Notes under the pieces: generated by a model | Told to the model about the DNA's origin: nothing | What the model saw: the letters and a program-made list of their open reading frames with translations, nothing else | Database searches by the model: none | Position numbers and translations under genes: made by a program | Shown here: positions 17,149 to 25,869 of the stretch, one piece after another | Layout: every line of letters begins with the position of its first letter | How positions within the stretch are numbered: the stretch's first letter is position 1 | Assembly (NCBI GenBank): GCA_051531935.1 | Contig: JAOPTR010000014.1 | Coordinates: forward strand, 38,333-102,332 | Source of the DNA: OCS116 sp051531935 | GTDB taxonomy: Bacteria; Pseudomonadota; Alphaproteobacteria; Rhizobiales; OSC116 | Length of the DNA stretch: 64,000 nucleotides | Direction of reading: 5' to 3'

Positions 17149-17952
17149 ATGAAAGATTTTGCAGATTCAGAACGCATCGGTAATTGCATTGTGGTGACCA
17201 TTAACCGCCCGCAAGAACGAAACCCAATTTCGGCAGAGCTTTTTGCCGAAATGGAAACGGCATTTGAATCTGCAAATCAAGACAACTCGATAGGCGCTAT
17301 TATATTAACAGGTGCTGCCCATGAAAATGGCAAAAGTTTTTTTTGCGCTGGCGGAAATTTGCGTGATTTGGCAGCATTAAGTGAGCGAACTCCCGAACAA
17401 CGACGCGAAGTGTTGGAAGTATTACACGACTTCACGCGCTTGGTACATGGTGGCAACGTGCCAGTAATTGCCGCTGTCGAAGGAGGTGCTGCGGGTGCAG
17501 GTTGCTCTATAGCCTTAACTTGTGATTTTATAGTCAGCGCCAAGGAAGCCAAATTTTCAGTGGCTTATGTAAATGTTGGCTTAACGCCCGATGGTGGCGT
17601 GACATCGTTTCTAGCAGACATATTACCACGCCAACTCGCTAATGAAATGTGCCTTTTGGGCAAACAGGTAACCGCACAAAGATTATATGATTTAGGCGCC
17701 ATAAATTCAGTCACCGACACAGGCAAAACACTTGAAGCAGCGTTAGAGCTTGGCGAACGGTTGGCACAAGGCCCACGCAACACCATTGCCAACATTAAAA
17801 CACTCTGTGCCGCTGCGCCATATAATACGCTAGAGCAACAGTTAGAGCTAGAAGCCATGAAAATGATAGATGCGCAAGCCTCTCCAGAAGCGGCAGAAGG
17901 TATTGGTGCATTTTTTGGCAAACGAAAAGCCGACTATACCAAATTACGCTAG
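17149..17952 (+). CDS. Crotonase-family enoyl-CoA isomerase (PaaG-like)
   Basis: This 267-residue crotonase protein lies 12 bases after the FadJ-like gene. Its oxyanion loops are present (CAGGNLRDL; EGGAAGAGC), but both hydratase glutamates are replaced: the first by Ser120 in GAGCSIAL, the second by Tyr140 in FSVAYVNVGL. Asp148 in GLTPDGG matches the acid of PaaG and related double-bond isomerases. An isomerase that shifts a double bond into the 2,3 position is therefore more likely than a hydratase. This would help degrade unsaturated or ring-derived acyl-CoAs. Confidence 0.85.
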   Translation: MKDFADSERIGNCIVVTINRPQERNPISAELFAEMETAFESANQDNSIGAIILTGAAHENGKSFFCAGGNLRDLAALSERTPEQRREVLEVLHDFTRLVHGGNVPVIAAVEGGAAGAGCSIALTCDFIVSAKEAKFSVAYVNVGLTPDGGVTSFLADILPRQLANEMCLLGKQVTAQRLYDLGAINSVTDTGKTLEAALELGERLAQGPRNTIANIKTLCAAAPYNTLEQQLELEAMKMIDAQASPEAAEGIGAFFGKRKADYTKLR

Positions 17953-17964
17953 ATGAAAATCTAA

Positions 17965-18250
17965 TGTCGTGGTTTTGAAATTCATGAAATGGGTTTTAAA
18001 TTCCACACAATTGCAGCATAATTCCTCAAACGCATGACGTAGTGAGAGCAATTTACACTCAGTATTAATGGGTATTTTTTGAACCGACTGGCGAAACCAA
18101 GTCGCGCCAATTTCTAGCCGTTCATGGGCGGTATAACTTGCCATCCGCAGTCGCCTCTGCCAAATCATCAGGATGCTTCAACGGCCAGTGGCACCACAGG
18201 AATGTGAGTGCCACCAACCGAAAAGGCTTCTACCCAAGCAGGTATTTTTG
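17965..18250 (-). pseudogene. Remnant of a GNAT-family acetyltransferase gene
   Basis: The 304-base spacer between two convergent catabolic operons carries decayed coding sequence. On the minus strand one frame reads GGTHIPVVPLAVEA, then after a shift of one base KHPDDLAEATADGKLYR, then a stop; a third piece reads RLEIGATWFRQSVQ, INTECKLLSLRHAFEEL and VEFKTHFMNF. These are consecutive blocks of RimJ/RimL-like N-acetyltransferases. The section between KLYR and RLEIG is missing (roughly 60 residues in the family), and the C-terminus is lost. With a frameshift, a deletion and a truncation, no functional product is expected. Confidence 0.65.
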
Positions 18251-18256
18251 CAATTA

Positions 18257-19381
18257 CTAGTTTTTCGAAAGCTCAATATAGCGTGCTAAATGATAGTCTT
18301 CATCACCAAATTGATGCCCAATCATCACCAGACGTTTGGCAAAATGGCTTACAGGCATTTCCCAAGTCATACCAATACCGCCATGCATTTGAATGGCCTC
18401 CTCGGCAACATTCTGTCCTGTTTCAGCCGCTGTTAATTTAGCTGCAGATAGATGTTTTGCCCGTATATTTGCATCATCTGACAATGTGGCCGCGTTAATA
18501 ACTGCAGATCGTGCTTGGTCAATTTCTAGCACCAAATCGACCATGCGATGTTGAAGCACTTGGAAGCGACCAATCGGCACGCCAAATTGATTGCGCAATT
18601 TTAGATATTCAAGCGTTTGAAGCTTAACCACATCCATAATGCCCAACGCCTCAGCCGAAAGCGCTAAATGCGCGTAGCCCGCCAAGTTTTCAAGCAATTC
18701 ATAAGCCTCTGCACCTTTAGCAAGAAGTGCATCTGAGCCCAGCTTGACTTTAGACAGGGTTACATCGCCAGAGCGGCCGCCCTCTACATTGCTATAATCA
18801 CGCACAGAAACACCATCGGCATCGGCAGGCACAACAAATAAGCCAAGGCCATTTTTGTCATCCACATCACCAGACAAGCGAGCAGATACAATTAATAAAT
18901 TGGCAATTTGGCCGTGAGCCACGACTGATTTTATACCGTTTAATTCGTAACCGTCTGCTGATTCAGTTGCGGTTGTTGAAACATATTCAAGTTGGTAATG
19001 GCTTGCTTCTTCTTCAAATGCCGCGGCGCCAATTTTTTCGCCCATTATAATGGCTTCTAGATTGGCCGCATGTGCAGCTCCGCCCGCAACCAATGCCTTA
19101 CCTGTAAGCAAGGCACCTAATACTGGCTCGGGGCATAAAACTGTACCGATGGCTTCAAAAATCAACGAAATATCGAATCCGTCACCACTAAAACCACCCT
19201 CACCTTCGGTAAACAAGGCGCCAATTATGCCTAATTCGGCAAATTCTTTCCATATAGCAGGGCTATGGCCTGCTTCTGAATAGGCAACTTCGTTACGTGT
19301 TTCAATTTCATATTTATCGCCTAAAAACCTTGTTACGGTTTCTTGTAGCAAACGTCTATCTTCTGTGAGTTCAAAATTCAT
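18257..19381 (-). CDS. Acyl-CoA dehydrogenase subunit, short alpha-type (pair A)
   Basis: A 374-residue ACAD-family protein that keeps the C-terminal FAD elements LRNQFGVPIGRFQVLQHR and QMHGGIGMTWE. It lacks the mid-domain motif TEP-GSD that normally holds the isoalloxazine and acyl-CoA; the corresponding region reads IMGEKIGAAAFEEE. Its immediate upstream neighbour has the reverse pattern. This complementarity is known from alpha2beta2 ACADs of steroid catabolism, in which each active site is built from both subunits. It is the last gene of a six-gene minus-strand run. Confidence 0.88.
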   Translation of the reverse strand: MNFELTEDRRLLQETVTRFLGDKYEIETRNEVAYSEAGHSPAIWKEFAELGIIGALFTEGEGGFSGDGFDISLIFEAIGTVLCPEPVLGALLTGKALVAGGAAHAANLEAIIMGEKIGAAAFEEEASHYQLEYVSTTATESADGYELNGIKSVVAHGQIANLLIVSARLSGDVDDKNGLGLFVVPADADGVSVRDYSNVEGGRSGDVTLSKVKLGSDALLAKGAEAYELLENLAGYAHLALSAEALGIMDVVKLQTLEYLKLRNQFGVPIGRFQVLQHRMVDLVLEIDQARSAVINAATLSDDANIRAKHLSAAKLTAAETGQNVAEEAIQMHGGIGMTWEMPVSHFAKRLVMIGHQFGDEDYHLARYIELSKN

Positions 19382-19414
19382 AATTTCACTCTTTCCTCAT
19401 AACTTCTCTGATTT

Positions 19415-20608
19415 TTATAGGCCAAGCATAAATTTAGATACGATATTGCGTTGTATCTCGTTTGAGCCGCCGAATATTGATAATTTACGATAGTTGAAAT
19501 AATCTTCACCAGCGTGCAATGCCTCTTCTGGCCCCACACCACCATTAAACCCATCGTCTGAAGCTTGTGGAAAGTATGGTATCGCATAACTGCCCATGGC
19601 GCGCCGCATAAGATTTGTAAGTTCTTGATAAATAACAGTGCCTTTAATTTTTAACAGGCTGCTTTCGGCACCTGGGGCAGCACCTGCTGCAACACCTGCC
19701 AATACACGTAAATTCGTGGTTTTCATATTCTCAAGCGCAATCTCGACCCGCGCCACACGGGCAGCAAAATAGGGATCGTCTAATAATGGTTTGCCATGTA
19801 ATTTACGTTTTTTGGCAGCTTCTTTAAGCCTTGCCAGACCCGCAATAGACGCGCCGACGCCAGCAATATTTGTCCGTTCATATGTCAGCAAATATTTAGC
19901 ATATGTCCAACCCTTATCTTGTTCGCCAACCAGATTTTCTACAGGCACTTTAACATCGGTAAAGAACACTTCGTTCACCTCATGCCCACCTTCTATGGTG
20001 ATGACAGGTCGCACGTCAATTCCAGGTGTTTTCATATCAATCAGTAAGAACGAAATACCTTCTTGGTTTTTGCCGTCTTTATTGGTACGTACCAAACAAA
20101 AAATCATATCCGCATGGTGACCAAGTGTGGTCCACGCTTTTTGACCATTAACAATATAATGATCGCCTTCCAACACGGCAGATGTTTTTAACGATGCCAA
20201 ATCTGACCCCGCGCCTGGCTCTGAATAACCTTGGCACCACCAATCGCTGCCATCAACAATACGCGGTAACCAATGCTTTTTTTGCGCCTCATTGCCGTAT
20301 TTAATCAACACAGGAGCTAGCATGCTGACACCAAATGGAACGATACCAGGTGCATGTGCAAGGCTGCATTCTAATTCAAATATAAACGCCTGAACAGGGC
20401 TCCAGCCCGTGCCACCATATTCTACAGGCCAATGATGAGATAGCCATCCGCGGTCATTTAGCAAAGCGTGCCACTCTTCCATTTCGGCTTTTGCCAATGG
20501 GCTGCCAAGCTTTACCTTATTTGCCAATTCAGGGCGTAATTTATCACTCAAAAACGCTTGCACTTCACAGCGAAACGCTTCTTCCTCTGCACTAAAACTT
20601 AAATCCAT
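19415..20608 (-). CDS. Acyl-CoA dehydrogenase subunit, long beta-type (pair A)
   Basis: A 397-residue ACAD with the intact mid-domain motif GYSEPGAGSDLASL and the terminal GGSNEIQRNIVSKFMLGL. In place of the QMHGGIG segment it has a divergent stretch around MGSYAIPYFPQASDDG, and the arginine-glutamine FAD motif (RxQFG..FQ..QH) is not recognisable. It therefore complements the short subunit encoded 33 bases downstream. Together they would form a flavin-dependent alpha,beta-dehydrogenase passing electrons to ETF. Confidence 0.88.
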   Translation of the reverse strand: MDLSFSAEEEAFRCEVQAFLSDKLRPELANKVKLGSPLAKAEMEEWHALLNDRGWLSHHWPVEYGGTGWSPVQAFIFELECSLAHAPGIVPFGVSMLAPVLIKYGNEAQKKHWLPRIVDGSDWWCQGYSEPGAGSDLASLKTSAVLEGDHYIVNGQKAWTTLGHHADMIFCLVRTNKDGKNQEGISFLLIDMKTPGIDVRPVITIEGGHEVNEVFFTDVKVPVENLVGEQDKGWTYAKYLLTYERTNIAGVGASIAGLARLKEAAKKRKLHGKPLLDDPYFAARVARVEIALENMKTTNLRVLAGVAAGAAPGAESSLLKIKGTVIYQELTNLMRRAMGSYAIPYFPQASDDGFNGGVGPEEALHAGEDYFNYRKLSIFGGSNEIQRNIVSKFMLGL

Positions 20609-20626
20609 TTTAATTCCTCCAGCATT

Positions 20627-21742
20627 TTAAATATTTTTGTCTTTTAACAACCATTCAGTGTGGCACGTTACATCGCCTAAAAGTTCGGTTAAAACTCTGT
20701 TGCGCTTCATAAACAAGCCAAAATCCATCTCGTCTGTCATGCCAATACCGCCGTGCATTTGCACAGCTTCTTCGGTTGCCAAACGCCCCGTTTTTGCAGC
20801 TTTTATTTTTGCAGCGCGGGTTAGTTTTTCTACATTTTCGGCGCCATCATCCACCGCTTGTAAAGCAGTGGCAATAAGTGATGCCGTAAGTTCAATTTCG
20901 CAATATAAATGCGCCATTCGGTGCTGTAACGTTTGAAACACGCCAATTGTCACACCAAATTGCTTTCGAGTGCCTAAATATTCAATGGTTCTAGCCGCAC
21001 ATTCGCGCGCTATGCCCAATTGTTCTGCGGCAATAACAGTGCGCCCTGCACAAAGAGCTTTATCTAAGGCTTGTTGCGCCACATCACCTTCGGCAATCAA
21101 AGCATCAGCATTTAATTTAAGGTCAGTTATGGTGAGGTCGGCATAAATATGATGATCAATGAGAGTTTGCATTTGCGCTGTGATCGCAGCGTCTTTGGCA
21201 TCAACAATAAATAATGCCAGCTCATTGTCTAATAATGTAGTTAAAATGAATTTATTGGCAGTTGCGGCATTTACAACAAATGACTTTGTGCCGTTTAATA
21301 TATACGAGCTGCCATCATAAACAGCTTCAACATTGCTTTGGGTTGGGTTGTGTTTATGGCCTGCGTCTATAGCCAATGCCATAACACATTCACCTAGGGC
21401 TATTTTCTCGCCCCATTCACTTAAACAATCGCCACCAATTTCACGAATGAGTGTCGCGCATAATATGGCTGTCGAAAGAAATGGCATTGAGGTTAAGTTT
21501 CGCCCCATTTGCTCTGCAATAAGCCCTGCGGCTCTATAGCCAAAATCACTACCGCCTGCCTGTTCGGGTAAAACCAGCCCCATCCAACCCATTTCGGCAA
21601 TGTCTTTAAAAGCAGCGGCATCATATCCTGTATCACTACTGGCATCACGCAAAGCTCTAAACGCAGTGACGGGAAGGTTTTTGCTTAGATGTCCCGAAGC
21701 TGCATCTAGTAACATTTGTTGGTCTTCTGTTAAAATTTCCAT
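20627..21742 (-). CDS. Acyl-CoA dehydrogenase subunit, short alpha-type (pair B)
   Basis: A 371-residue ACAD-family protein with TRKQFGVTIGVFQTLQHR and EAVQMHGGIGMTDEM intact near the C-terminus. The TEP-GSD motif is missing; that region reads ALGECVMALAIDAGHKH. Organisation mirrors the short subunit of pair A, but the sequences differ enough that they are not recent duplicates. It lies nine bases after the long subunit of pair B and 18 bases before that of pair A. Confidence 0.88.
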   Translation of the reverse strand: MEILTEDQQMLLDAASGHLSKNLPVTAFRALRDASSDTGYDAAAFKDIAEMGWMGLVLPEQAGGSDFGYRAAGLIAEQMGRNLTSMPFLSTAILCATLIREIGGDCLSEWGEKIALGECVMALAIDAGHKHNPTQSNVEAVYDGSSYILNGTKSFVVNAATANKFILTTLLDNELALFIVDAKDAAITAQMQTLIDHHIYADLTITDLKLNADALIAEGDVAQQALDKALCAGRTVIAAEQLGIARECAARTIEYLGTRKQFGVTIGVFQTLQHRMAHLYCEIELTASLIATALQAVDDGAENVEKLTRAAKIKAAKTGRLATEEAVQMHGGIGMTDEMDFGLFMKRNRVLTELLGDVTCHTEWLLKDKNI

Positions 21743-21751
21743 GACACGCTC

Positions 21752-22942
21752 CTAACTTGGCATTCTTAAAATGGCTTTAGACAATATAGACAACATAATT
21801 TCTGATGTGCCGCCTTCAATGCTATTGGCTTTAGAGCGCAACCATTCGCTCGCCTGTACACTGTTATGGTTTGCTGTTCCTGCCCATACAAGCGCATTTG
21901 CACCATCAATGGACATAAGTAAGCTTTGGCGGCTTTTATTGAGTTCTGTGCCAACATATTTTAACTCGGCAGAACGCGCACCTAATTGATTACCTGCACG
22001 CATATAGGCTTTTGTCATATCCATATGAGCATTAAAAGCCATCTCATCGACTATAAAACTGCCTATTTCGGCACGAGTTAGGCCATCTAACAAATTGCCT
22101 TTTTCATCCACCGCCATGGTACTTGCTGCATGTGCGCATATATCCAAACCACTAAACAAAAGATCTGATGAACCAATCATTTCTCTTTCATGGGTCAATA
22201 GGTATTTTGCAATTGTCCAACCTGCACCGCGCTCACCAATAATTTGATTTTTAGGAACTTTAACTTCGTCAAAGAAGGTCTCGCAAAAAGGTGAATCGCC
22301 TGATATCAGTTTTATTGGCTTGGTAGAAACGCCTTCACTCGCCATATCAAATAATAAAAATGAAATGCCTTTATGTTGACGGGCATCTGGCTCTGTGCGC
22401 ACGAGGCAGAATATCCAATCGGCTTTATCGGCATAAGAAGTCCAAACCTTTTGACCAGATACGACGAAATTTTCGCCATCGTCAACGCCCTTGGTTTGTA
22501 CGGATGCTAAATCCGACCCTGCATCGGGTTCGGAATAGCCTTGGCACCATCTAATCTCACCTTTAGCAATTTGCGTTAAAAAATGCGTTTTCTGTGCTTC
22601 GGTGCCATATTCTAATAATGCAGGCCCTAACATACTAATGCCAAAGCTTTGCAAAGGTGGGCGTGCATCTATATGCTTTAGCTCTTCGGCTAATATTTTT
22701 TGCTGTTCGCCAGACAATCCACCGCCACCATAGGCTTTAGGCCATGCAGGCACAGTCCACCCGCGAGATGCCATTACGTTTAGCCAATCGCGCTGTTCTT
22801 CGCAATAAAATTCAAAATTTCGGCCGCCCCAACAAATGCCATCATTGTCAGATTGCTTATCAAATTTACCACGCATTTCGGCGGGGCAATTTTTCTCTAG
22901 CCATTCACGGGTTTCGCTTCTGAATAAATCTAACTCGTTCAT
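21752..22942 (-). CDS. Acyl-CoA dehydrogenase subunit, long beta-type (pair B)
   Basis: A 396-residue ACAD with GYSEPDAGSDLASV in the mid domain and EGGTSEIMLSILSKAIL at the C-terminus. The QMHGGxG and RxQFG motifs of canonical homotetrameric ACADs are not seen. Features absent here are present in the short neighbour, so the two are likely partners. The N-terminal sequence KNCPAEMRGKFD and CWGGRNFEFY resembles the long subunit of heteromeric steroid or branched-acyl dehydrogenases. Confidence 0.88.
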   Translation of the reverse strand: MNELDLFRSETREWLEKNCPAEMRGKFDKQSDNDGICWGGRNFEFYCEEQRDWLNVMASRGWTVPAWPKAYGGGGLSGEQQKILAEELKHIDARPPLQSFGISMLGPALLEYGTEAQKTHFLTQIAKGEIRWCQGYSEPDAGSDLASVQTKGVDDGENFVVSGQKVWTSYADKADWIFCLVRTEPDARQHKGISFLLFDMASEGVSTKPIKLISGDSPFCETFFDEVKVPKNQIIGERGAGWTIAKYLLTHEREMIGSSDLLFSGLDICAHAASTMAVDEKGNLLDGLTRAEIGSFIVDEMAFNAHMDMTKAYMRAGNQLGARSAELKYVGTELNKSRQSLLMSIDGANALVWAGTANHNSVQASEWLRSKANSIEGGTSEIMLSILSKAILRMPS

Positions 22943-22951
22943 ACCACACTC

Positions 22952-24004
22952 CTAATAGGTGATAATTATCTTACCGTCAGTCTTTTTGGTAGCTGCTGCT
23001 AAGCCGCTTACAATTTTAGTATGAGGCAAGCGTGTTGCGACATCTGTACGCCATTTACCCTCAACAAACCGAGCCTGCACCTCACCAAATACACGAGCTT
23101 TCTCTTTATAAGGCGTATCTTGCATCCAGTTGACCAACCAGAAGCCCTCTATGCGTTTATTCATAAAGATCATTTGCCCCATTTGCTCTATTTTAGGCGC
23201 TTGCGGGCTTAATTTTCCGTAGCTTACCCACCGCGTGAAAGCAGCCATAGCCGTGAACATATCAGCTGAAATTTGATCGCAAACCGCGTCTAACATCATA
23301 CGTGGTTTTAGGGCTTTCATAACGGCTTGCATTTTTTCGTCAAAATCATCGTCGGATGTAACCAATACTTCCGCAGCACCCAATGATTTTAAATTTTCGG
23401 CCACATCGCCACGTCTAACCACTGCAATTGGTTTCAAACCTAAATCTCTGCCTAGGCCAATCATCAATTTACCCAATTGGCTTGAGGCAGCAGTGATTAC
23501 AAAAGCATCGCCTTTATGTTGCTTATAATGTTCAGTCACCAAATCGACCATTGCCACCGCTGTTAGCGGGTTGACGATAAGTGACGCGCCATCGACATCG
23601 TCTAAATCTGGCCGTAATGGCACACATGTATTGGCATTAGTGAGAGCATAATCAGCCCATGTGCCGCTGCCATCCATCGAAACCGCAAAAGCAACTCTTT
23701 GTCCTAATAACGCATCCGAAGCATCCTTGCCCACTGCAACCACAGTTCCGCAACCTTCGAACCCTGCAGGCACGCCTTTGCGCCTTGGTTGGCCATATTC
23801 ACCCTTGATAAAATGCAAGTCTGATGGGTTAACAACCGATGCGATCATTTTAATCAGCACCTGCTTACTACCTACCTGTGGCACATCAAGAGTGGCGTCT
23901 TTTACATAATCGGCAGCGTCATCAATAAACGGCCCTTCTGAGCGGCCAGAATATCCATCTTCTAATTGCACCACTGCATGCATTTCTTTTGCTATATCAA
24001 CCAT
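22952..24004 (-). CDS. Zinc-free medium-chain oxidoreductase (enoyl-reductase-like)
   Basis: The 350-residue MDR protein has a GroES-like N-terminal half (SVVNPSDLHFIKGEYGQ, VPAGFEGCGTVVAVG) and a nucleotide-binding half (AFVITAASSQLGKLMIGLGRDLG, PIAVVRRG). Catalytic zinc ligands are absent. The NPSDLHFIKGEYG block recalls trans-2-enoyl-CoA reductases of the MECR/ETR type. I use the ATG at 24004, six bases after GGAG; a TTG four codons upstream would precede that site. It lies between the ACAD10/11-like gene and the heteromeric ACADs. The true substrate is unknown. Confidence 0.82.
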   Translation of the reverse strand: MVDIAKEMHAVVQLEDGYSGRSEGPFIDDAADYVKDATLDVPQVGSKQVLIKMIASVVNPSDLHFIKGEYGQPRRKGVPAGFEGCGTVVAVGKDASDALLGQRVAFAVSMDGSGTWADYALTNANTCVPLRPDLDDVDGASLIVNPLTAVAMVDLVTEHYKQHKGDAFVITAASSQLGKLMIGLGRDLGLKPIAVVRRGDVAENLKSLGAAEVLVTSDDDFDEKMQAVMKALKPRMMLDAVCDQISADMFTAMAAFTRWVSYGKLSPQAPKIEQMGQMIFMNKRIEGFWLVNWMQDTPYKEKARVFGEVQARFVEGKWRTDVATRLPHTKIVSGLAAATKKTDGKIIITY

Positions 24005-24016
24005 ATCAGTCTCCAA

Positions 24017-25261
24017 CTACCATTTTTCTTGAGAATATTTTTTAAGCTCTGTGCGTGCCACTTGGCGGCGATGCACCGCATCTGGGCCATCGGCTAATCT
24101 AAGTGTGCGCATATGAGTCCAGAGGCTAGCCAAAATTGTATCTTGCGAAACGCCCTGCCCGCCATACATCTGAATGGCTTCATCAATAACTTTAAGTGCC
24201 ACTTTAGGTGCTATGACTTTAATTTTGCTAATCCATGGTGCGGCAGCACGGGCATTGCCTTGATCCATCATCCAAGCCGCTTTTAAACATAACAAACGAG
24301 CTTGCTCAATATCCATACGGCATTCGGCAATAATATCGTAATTGGCGCCAAGTTTAACAATTGGCTTGCCAAAAGCTTCGCGTTCCATACCACGTCTACA
24401 CATAAGTTCTAATGCAATTTCGGCTTGTCCAATAGCGCGCATACAATGGTGAATACGGCCAGGCCCTAAACGACCTTGGCTGATTTCAAAACCTCGACCT
24501 TCGCCCAATAGTAAATTCTCAACTGGCACACGTACATTTTCAAATTTAACATGTAGATGCCCATGTGGTGCATCATCATGCCCAAAAACTTGCATCGGGC
24601 GTATTTTGGTAACACCCGCACTTTCAGCATCGACAACAATCATAGAATGTCTTTGGTGCTTTGGCCCTTCATCATTGGTTTTCACCATCACAATGTAAAC
24701 CTTACAACGCGGATCACCTGCGCCAGATGACCACCATTTTTCGCCATTCAAAACATATTCATCGCCATCTTTAACACATGTCATGGCAATATTTGTGGCA
24801 TCAGATGAAGCTACATCAGGTTCCGTCATTAAATATGCTGATCTTATTTCGCCATCAAGCAGCGGGGCTAGCCATTTTTTCTTGAGGTTTTCATTACCAT
24901 AGCGTTCAAGCACTTCCATATTGCCTGTATCAGGCGCGGAGCAATTAAAAATCTCTGCAGCCAACATACACTTGCCCATTTCCTCGGCCAAATATGCATA
25001 TTCAACAGTTGATAATCCATACCCACGATCCGAATCGGTAAGCCAAAAGTTCCAAAGCCCTGCTTTTTTTGCTTTGTCTTTAAGAGTGTTTAATATCTCT
25101 AACTGCCTATCGGTATGTTCCCATCTATCGCCAACATTCACCTCATTATAAAACTCATCATTTAGCGGTGCTATGTCGTCTCGCACCATTTTACTAACTT
25201 TTTCAACCAATTCTAGTACGCGTTCGCTCATGCCTAACGCCATTACATTGCTATTCATCAT
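24017..25261 (-). CDS. ACAD10/11-type acyl-CoA dehydrogenase
   Basis: A roughly 414-residue ACAD with LMTEPDVASSDATNI, GEKWWSSGAGDPRCK, FEISQGRLGPGRIHHCMR, EAFGKPIVKLG, AIQMYGGQGVSQDT and LRLADGPDAVHRRQVAR. This set, especially the last block, marks the ACAD10/ACAD11/LvaC branch. In animals these dehydrogenases are fused to an APH-like kinase; phosphorylation of a 4-hydroxyacyl-CoA followed by ACAD-assisted phosphate loss gives an enoyl-CoA. The matching kinase here is a separate gene at 27743-28786. The ATG at 25261 (or the next codon, also ATG) follows GGAG; a GTG eight codons upstream is less likely. It heads the six-gene operon. Confidence 0.88.
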   Translation of the reverse strand: MMNSNVMALGMSERVLELVEKVSKMVRDDIAPLNDEFYNEVNVGDRWEHTDRQLEILNTLKDKAKKAGLWNFWLTDSDRGYGLSTVEYAYLAEEMGKCMLAAEIFNCSAPDTGNMEVLERYGNENLKKKWLAPLLDGEIRSAYLMTEPDVASSDATNIAMTCVKDGDEYVLNGEKWWSSGAGDPRCKVYIVMVKTNDEGPKHQRHSMIVVDAESAGVTKIRPMQVFGHDDAPHGHLHVKFENVRVPVENLLLGEGRGFEISQGRLGPGRIHHCMRAIGQAEIALELMCRRGMEREAFGKPIVKLGANYDIIAECRMDIEQARLLCLKAAWMMDQGNARAAAPWISKIKVIAPKVALKVIDEAIQMYGGQGVSQDTILASLWTHMRTLRLADGPDAVHRRQVARTELKKYSQEKW

Positions 25262-25336
25262 GGTCTCCAATAATTTATCAATCACGCAAATATTTAAAAG
25301 TTACGAAATCGCTTTACAGTGTGTAGGTTAATCAAG

Positions 25337-25359
25337 CATACTACCGAGTATGTTGTCAA
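25337..25359. promoter_or_regulatory. Operator and -35 element between the ACAD10/11-like and MaoC genes
   Basis: CATACT (25337-25342), ACCG and AGTATG (25347-25352) form the third copy of the shared operator. On the minus strand TTGACA (25354-25359) abuts it, so the operator fills the -35/-10 spacer of the promoter for the six-gene dehydrogenase operon. The -10 element (CTTGAT or close by) is weak. The plus-strand promoter for MaoC was not clear. Confidence 0.7.
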
Positions 25360-25391
25360 CCCGATCTCGACGTCTGAATAAGGAGAAAATT

Positions 25392-25853
25392 TTGAGCCAA
25401 ACAATTTCACTTGAACAATTAGAAGCCCAAAATGGTGAGCAAGCTGGCTTGTCCGATTGGATACTGATAGATCAGAATATGATAAATCAATTCGCGGCAG
25501 TGACACTGGACAACCAATATATTCATACAGACCCAGAGCGCGCTGCAAAAACCCCTTTTGGCGGTACAATAGCTCATGGGTTTTTAACACTCTCGCTCAC
25601 AAGCCAAATGGCAACACAATGCCTACCACAAGTTGACGGTGCGGTTATGAGCATTAATTATGGCTGCGATAAACTTCGTTTTATAAGCCCTGTGCCATCT
25701 GGCTCACGGATACGTGGTCGTTACATACAGACAAAAATAGAAAAAAAACCGCATAATAGAATCATCATTCATCACAATCTAACAGTCGAAATTGAAGGTG
25801 CAGACAAACCTGCACTTATTGCTGACTGGCTCACCATGTGCGCATTCGCATAA
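25392..25853 (+). CDS. MaoC-family enoyl-CoA hydratase
   Basis: The 153-residue hotdog protein has the hydratase 2 signature: YIHTDPERAAKTPFGGTIAHG contains the catalytic Asp/His positions. I chose the TTG at 25392, which follows AGGAG by six bases; the ATG at 25350 would lie inside the operator. R-specific hydratases convert trans-2-enoyl-CoA to (R)-3-hydroxyacyl-CoA. It is the first gene of the MaoC-thiolase-phosphatase-kinase-TetR operon. Confidence 0.85.
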   Translation: MSQTISLEQLEAQNGEQAGLSDWILIDQNMINQFAAVTLDNQYIHTDPERAAKTPFGGTIAHGFLTLSLTSQMATQCLPQVDGAVMSINYGCDKLRFISPVPSGSRIRGRYIQTKIEKKPHNRIIIHHNLTVEIEGADKPALIADWLTMCAFA

Positions 25854-25869
25854 AAATAAGGTAAAAAAT

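Noticed and set aside
17944..18168. 74-codon minus-strand frame read as a small gene
   Set aside because: It is one fragment of a broken GNAT gene; the rest lies in a different frame upstream, so it is listed as a pseudogene.
25350..25391. ATG at 25350 as start of the MaoC gene
   Set aside because: It lies in the operator and has no ribosome-binding site; TTG at 25392 follows AGGAG at the right distance.
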